64,000 bases of DNA from Xanthostigma xanthostigma. Taxonomy: Eukaryota; Arthropoda; Insecta; Raphidioptera; Raphidiidae. The notes under the pieces are model-generated. The model was given only the letters and a program-made list of their open reading frames with translations, was not told where the DNA came from and searched no databases. The position numbers were made by a program, and so were the translations under genes. Location: positions 9,362,001 to 9,426,000 of the forward strand of contig OY754473.1 in assembly GCA_963575645.1 (NCBI GenBank), in the 5' to 3' direction. Shown here one piece after another: positions 63,043-64,000 of this stretch; position 1 is the first letter of the stretch, and each line of letters starts with the position of its first letter.

Positions 63043-63967
63043 TATAAAGTCTTCTTCTATTATTTTGCAAACCATGAATGGACAAAAACTCTTCTTTACA
63101 CACTTCTTGGTCCAATCCTTGCACCTTTATGTAATACTTAAATGTGGTGGTTCTTGATGAAATCGGGTTTTTTGTTTTCTTTGGGTACGTGCGTTTTTTA
63201 CCTACACTTTTGATGATTCCAAACAAATAAGCATTCTGCCTATTGAATGTTTGTAAGTTCCAAAATGAATTAAATATATTATTTTCTTCGCCTTGCGATA
63301 ATTCCCTACATGATGGGCCTAAAGTTTTAGGAGCCTTTTGGATTAATATAACCGTATCCTAAATTTCTTCTCCGTTTAACTTTTACCTTTTTCCTGCATT
63401 GAATGTTAGTCTGCCTCTTTCTTGATGTTTTTTTTTAGTGGACTTTCTACCACCCCTCTAGTGGTGTTTTTAATCTATGAGAATAAAATAAAAATGGTTA
63501 ATTAAATGAAAAATTCGATAAAAGTTTTCGTGTAAAAAGTTAATATGCCACAAAACATTATTTATTTCTTATTTCTAACAATGTAGGTAGATGTTTTTTC
63601 TTAAAGTAATTTTTTTGTCCAGTTAATATTAATTTGCAATAAAAAATATGAAAAATGTTTTACTAAACAGTAGTGAAAACAATGCAACGTAAAACGTAAA
63701 GCCCAAATACTAGCAGCATTTTTTTGTTAAAAAGGCAATAAGCCACATTAAATTTTAATTACCTACCACTTCTTCAGAAGAACTGCTGTTTTCACTGCCA
63801 CTATATTTTGAGATAATATAATCATTATCCTTATCACTATCGTCAAATTCACTTGATTCATTACTGTCATCGCTATTTTCAACACTATTAAACAATTTCC
63901 TCTTGACAGATTGACGTTTGGTGTCCGCCATGTTGAATTTGTGTGGCTTGTTACATTCTTGTAGCAA
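63043..63967 (-). pseudogene. Unrecognised multicopy insect gene, three N-terminal exons
   Basis: Exon-like pieces: 63770-63934 (MADTKRQSVKRKLFNSVENS, then Ser/Asp-rich, ending near a GTAGGTAAT-type donor), about 63240-63475 (LKKKHQERGRLTFNAGKRLK, APKTLGPSCRELSQGEENNI) and 63043-63240 (YYIKVQGLDQEVCKEEFLSI, HGLQNNRRRLYN). I know similar N-termini from unnamed multicopy insect proteins; their role is not known to me. The two inner pieces run on with a frameshift near 63360. It is cut by a hAT-like end at 63042. 63476-63750 looks like an AT-rich intron. Confidence 0.5.
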
Positions 63968-64000
63968 AATAAACTGTGTTTGAGGTTGTAGTGAAAAATA

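Overview
The window is AT-rich eukaryotic DNA, most likely from an arthropod and probably an insect. No order can be assigned. The evidence is introns with GT-AG borders, TA- and TTAA-flanked cut-and-paste transposons, Penelope, jockey/I-type and L1/Tx1-type retroelements, a P-element remnant and densovirus-like DNA. I saw no bacterial operons, tRNA or rRNA genes, and no intact single-copy host gene. Nearly every coding trace belongs to a mobile element or a virus-like insert, most lie on the minus strand, and most are broken.

Layout. 0-9 kb: a hAT element (hAT-A) cut by a pogo element, a MITE and a second hAT, followed by pieces of pogo, LINE and Mutator-like elements. 9.8-10.9 kb: the end of a pogo transposase. 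10.86-20.54 kb: a tandem array of about 914-bp units. Each unit joins a pogo transposase tail to one exon-like piece of a USP47/USP7-type deubiquitinase that carries the catalytic Cys box. There are ten exon copies. The array is interrupted by a 0.96-kb inverted-repeat element and a 130-bp Penelope-like insert, and ends at a hAT (hAT-C). 23.1-30.0 kb: a 6.83-kb piggyBac element with both ends and TTAA duplications. It sits in another hAT and carries a nearly complete pogo element and a densovirus-like block with a 105-bp terminal hairpin, a TATA/Inr promoter, a three-exon frame and overlapping NS-like frames.

30-46.6 kb: Penelope RT with GIY-YIG, a pogo with a long coiled-coil tail cut by a Tigger MITE and a hAT, a broken multicopy gene whose motifs follow the order of a FEN1/XPG-like nuclease, a long-frame pogo transposase joined to that gene, an integrase, a tentative viral glycoprotein remnant and two piggyBac transposases. 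47-50.2 kb: rearranged LTR-retrotransposon parts (gag, Env, and an integrase frame mixing gypsy and copia). 51.1-55.7 kb: a nearly full-length LINE inserted in an A-run of an unrecognised, virus-like reading frame that resumes on its other side. 56.9-64 kb: a P element interrupted by a 1.13-kb element with 47-bp inverted repeats, piggyBac pieces, a pogo fragment carrying a TTAA-flanked piggyBac derivative, and exons of an unrecognised multicopy gene.

The pieces do not form a pathway. The window is a stack of nested insertions whose order can be read from target duplications and from frames that rejoin across them. The most unusual parts are the deubiquitinase-exon/transposase array, the piggyBac carrying parvovirus-like DNA, the FEN1-like multicopy gene, and a shared end architecture among at least seven pogo-like elements.
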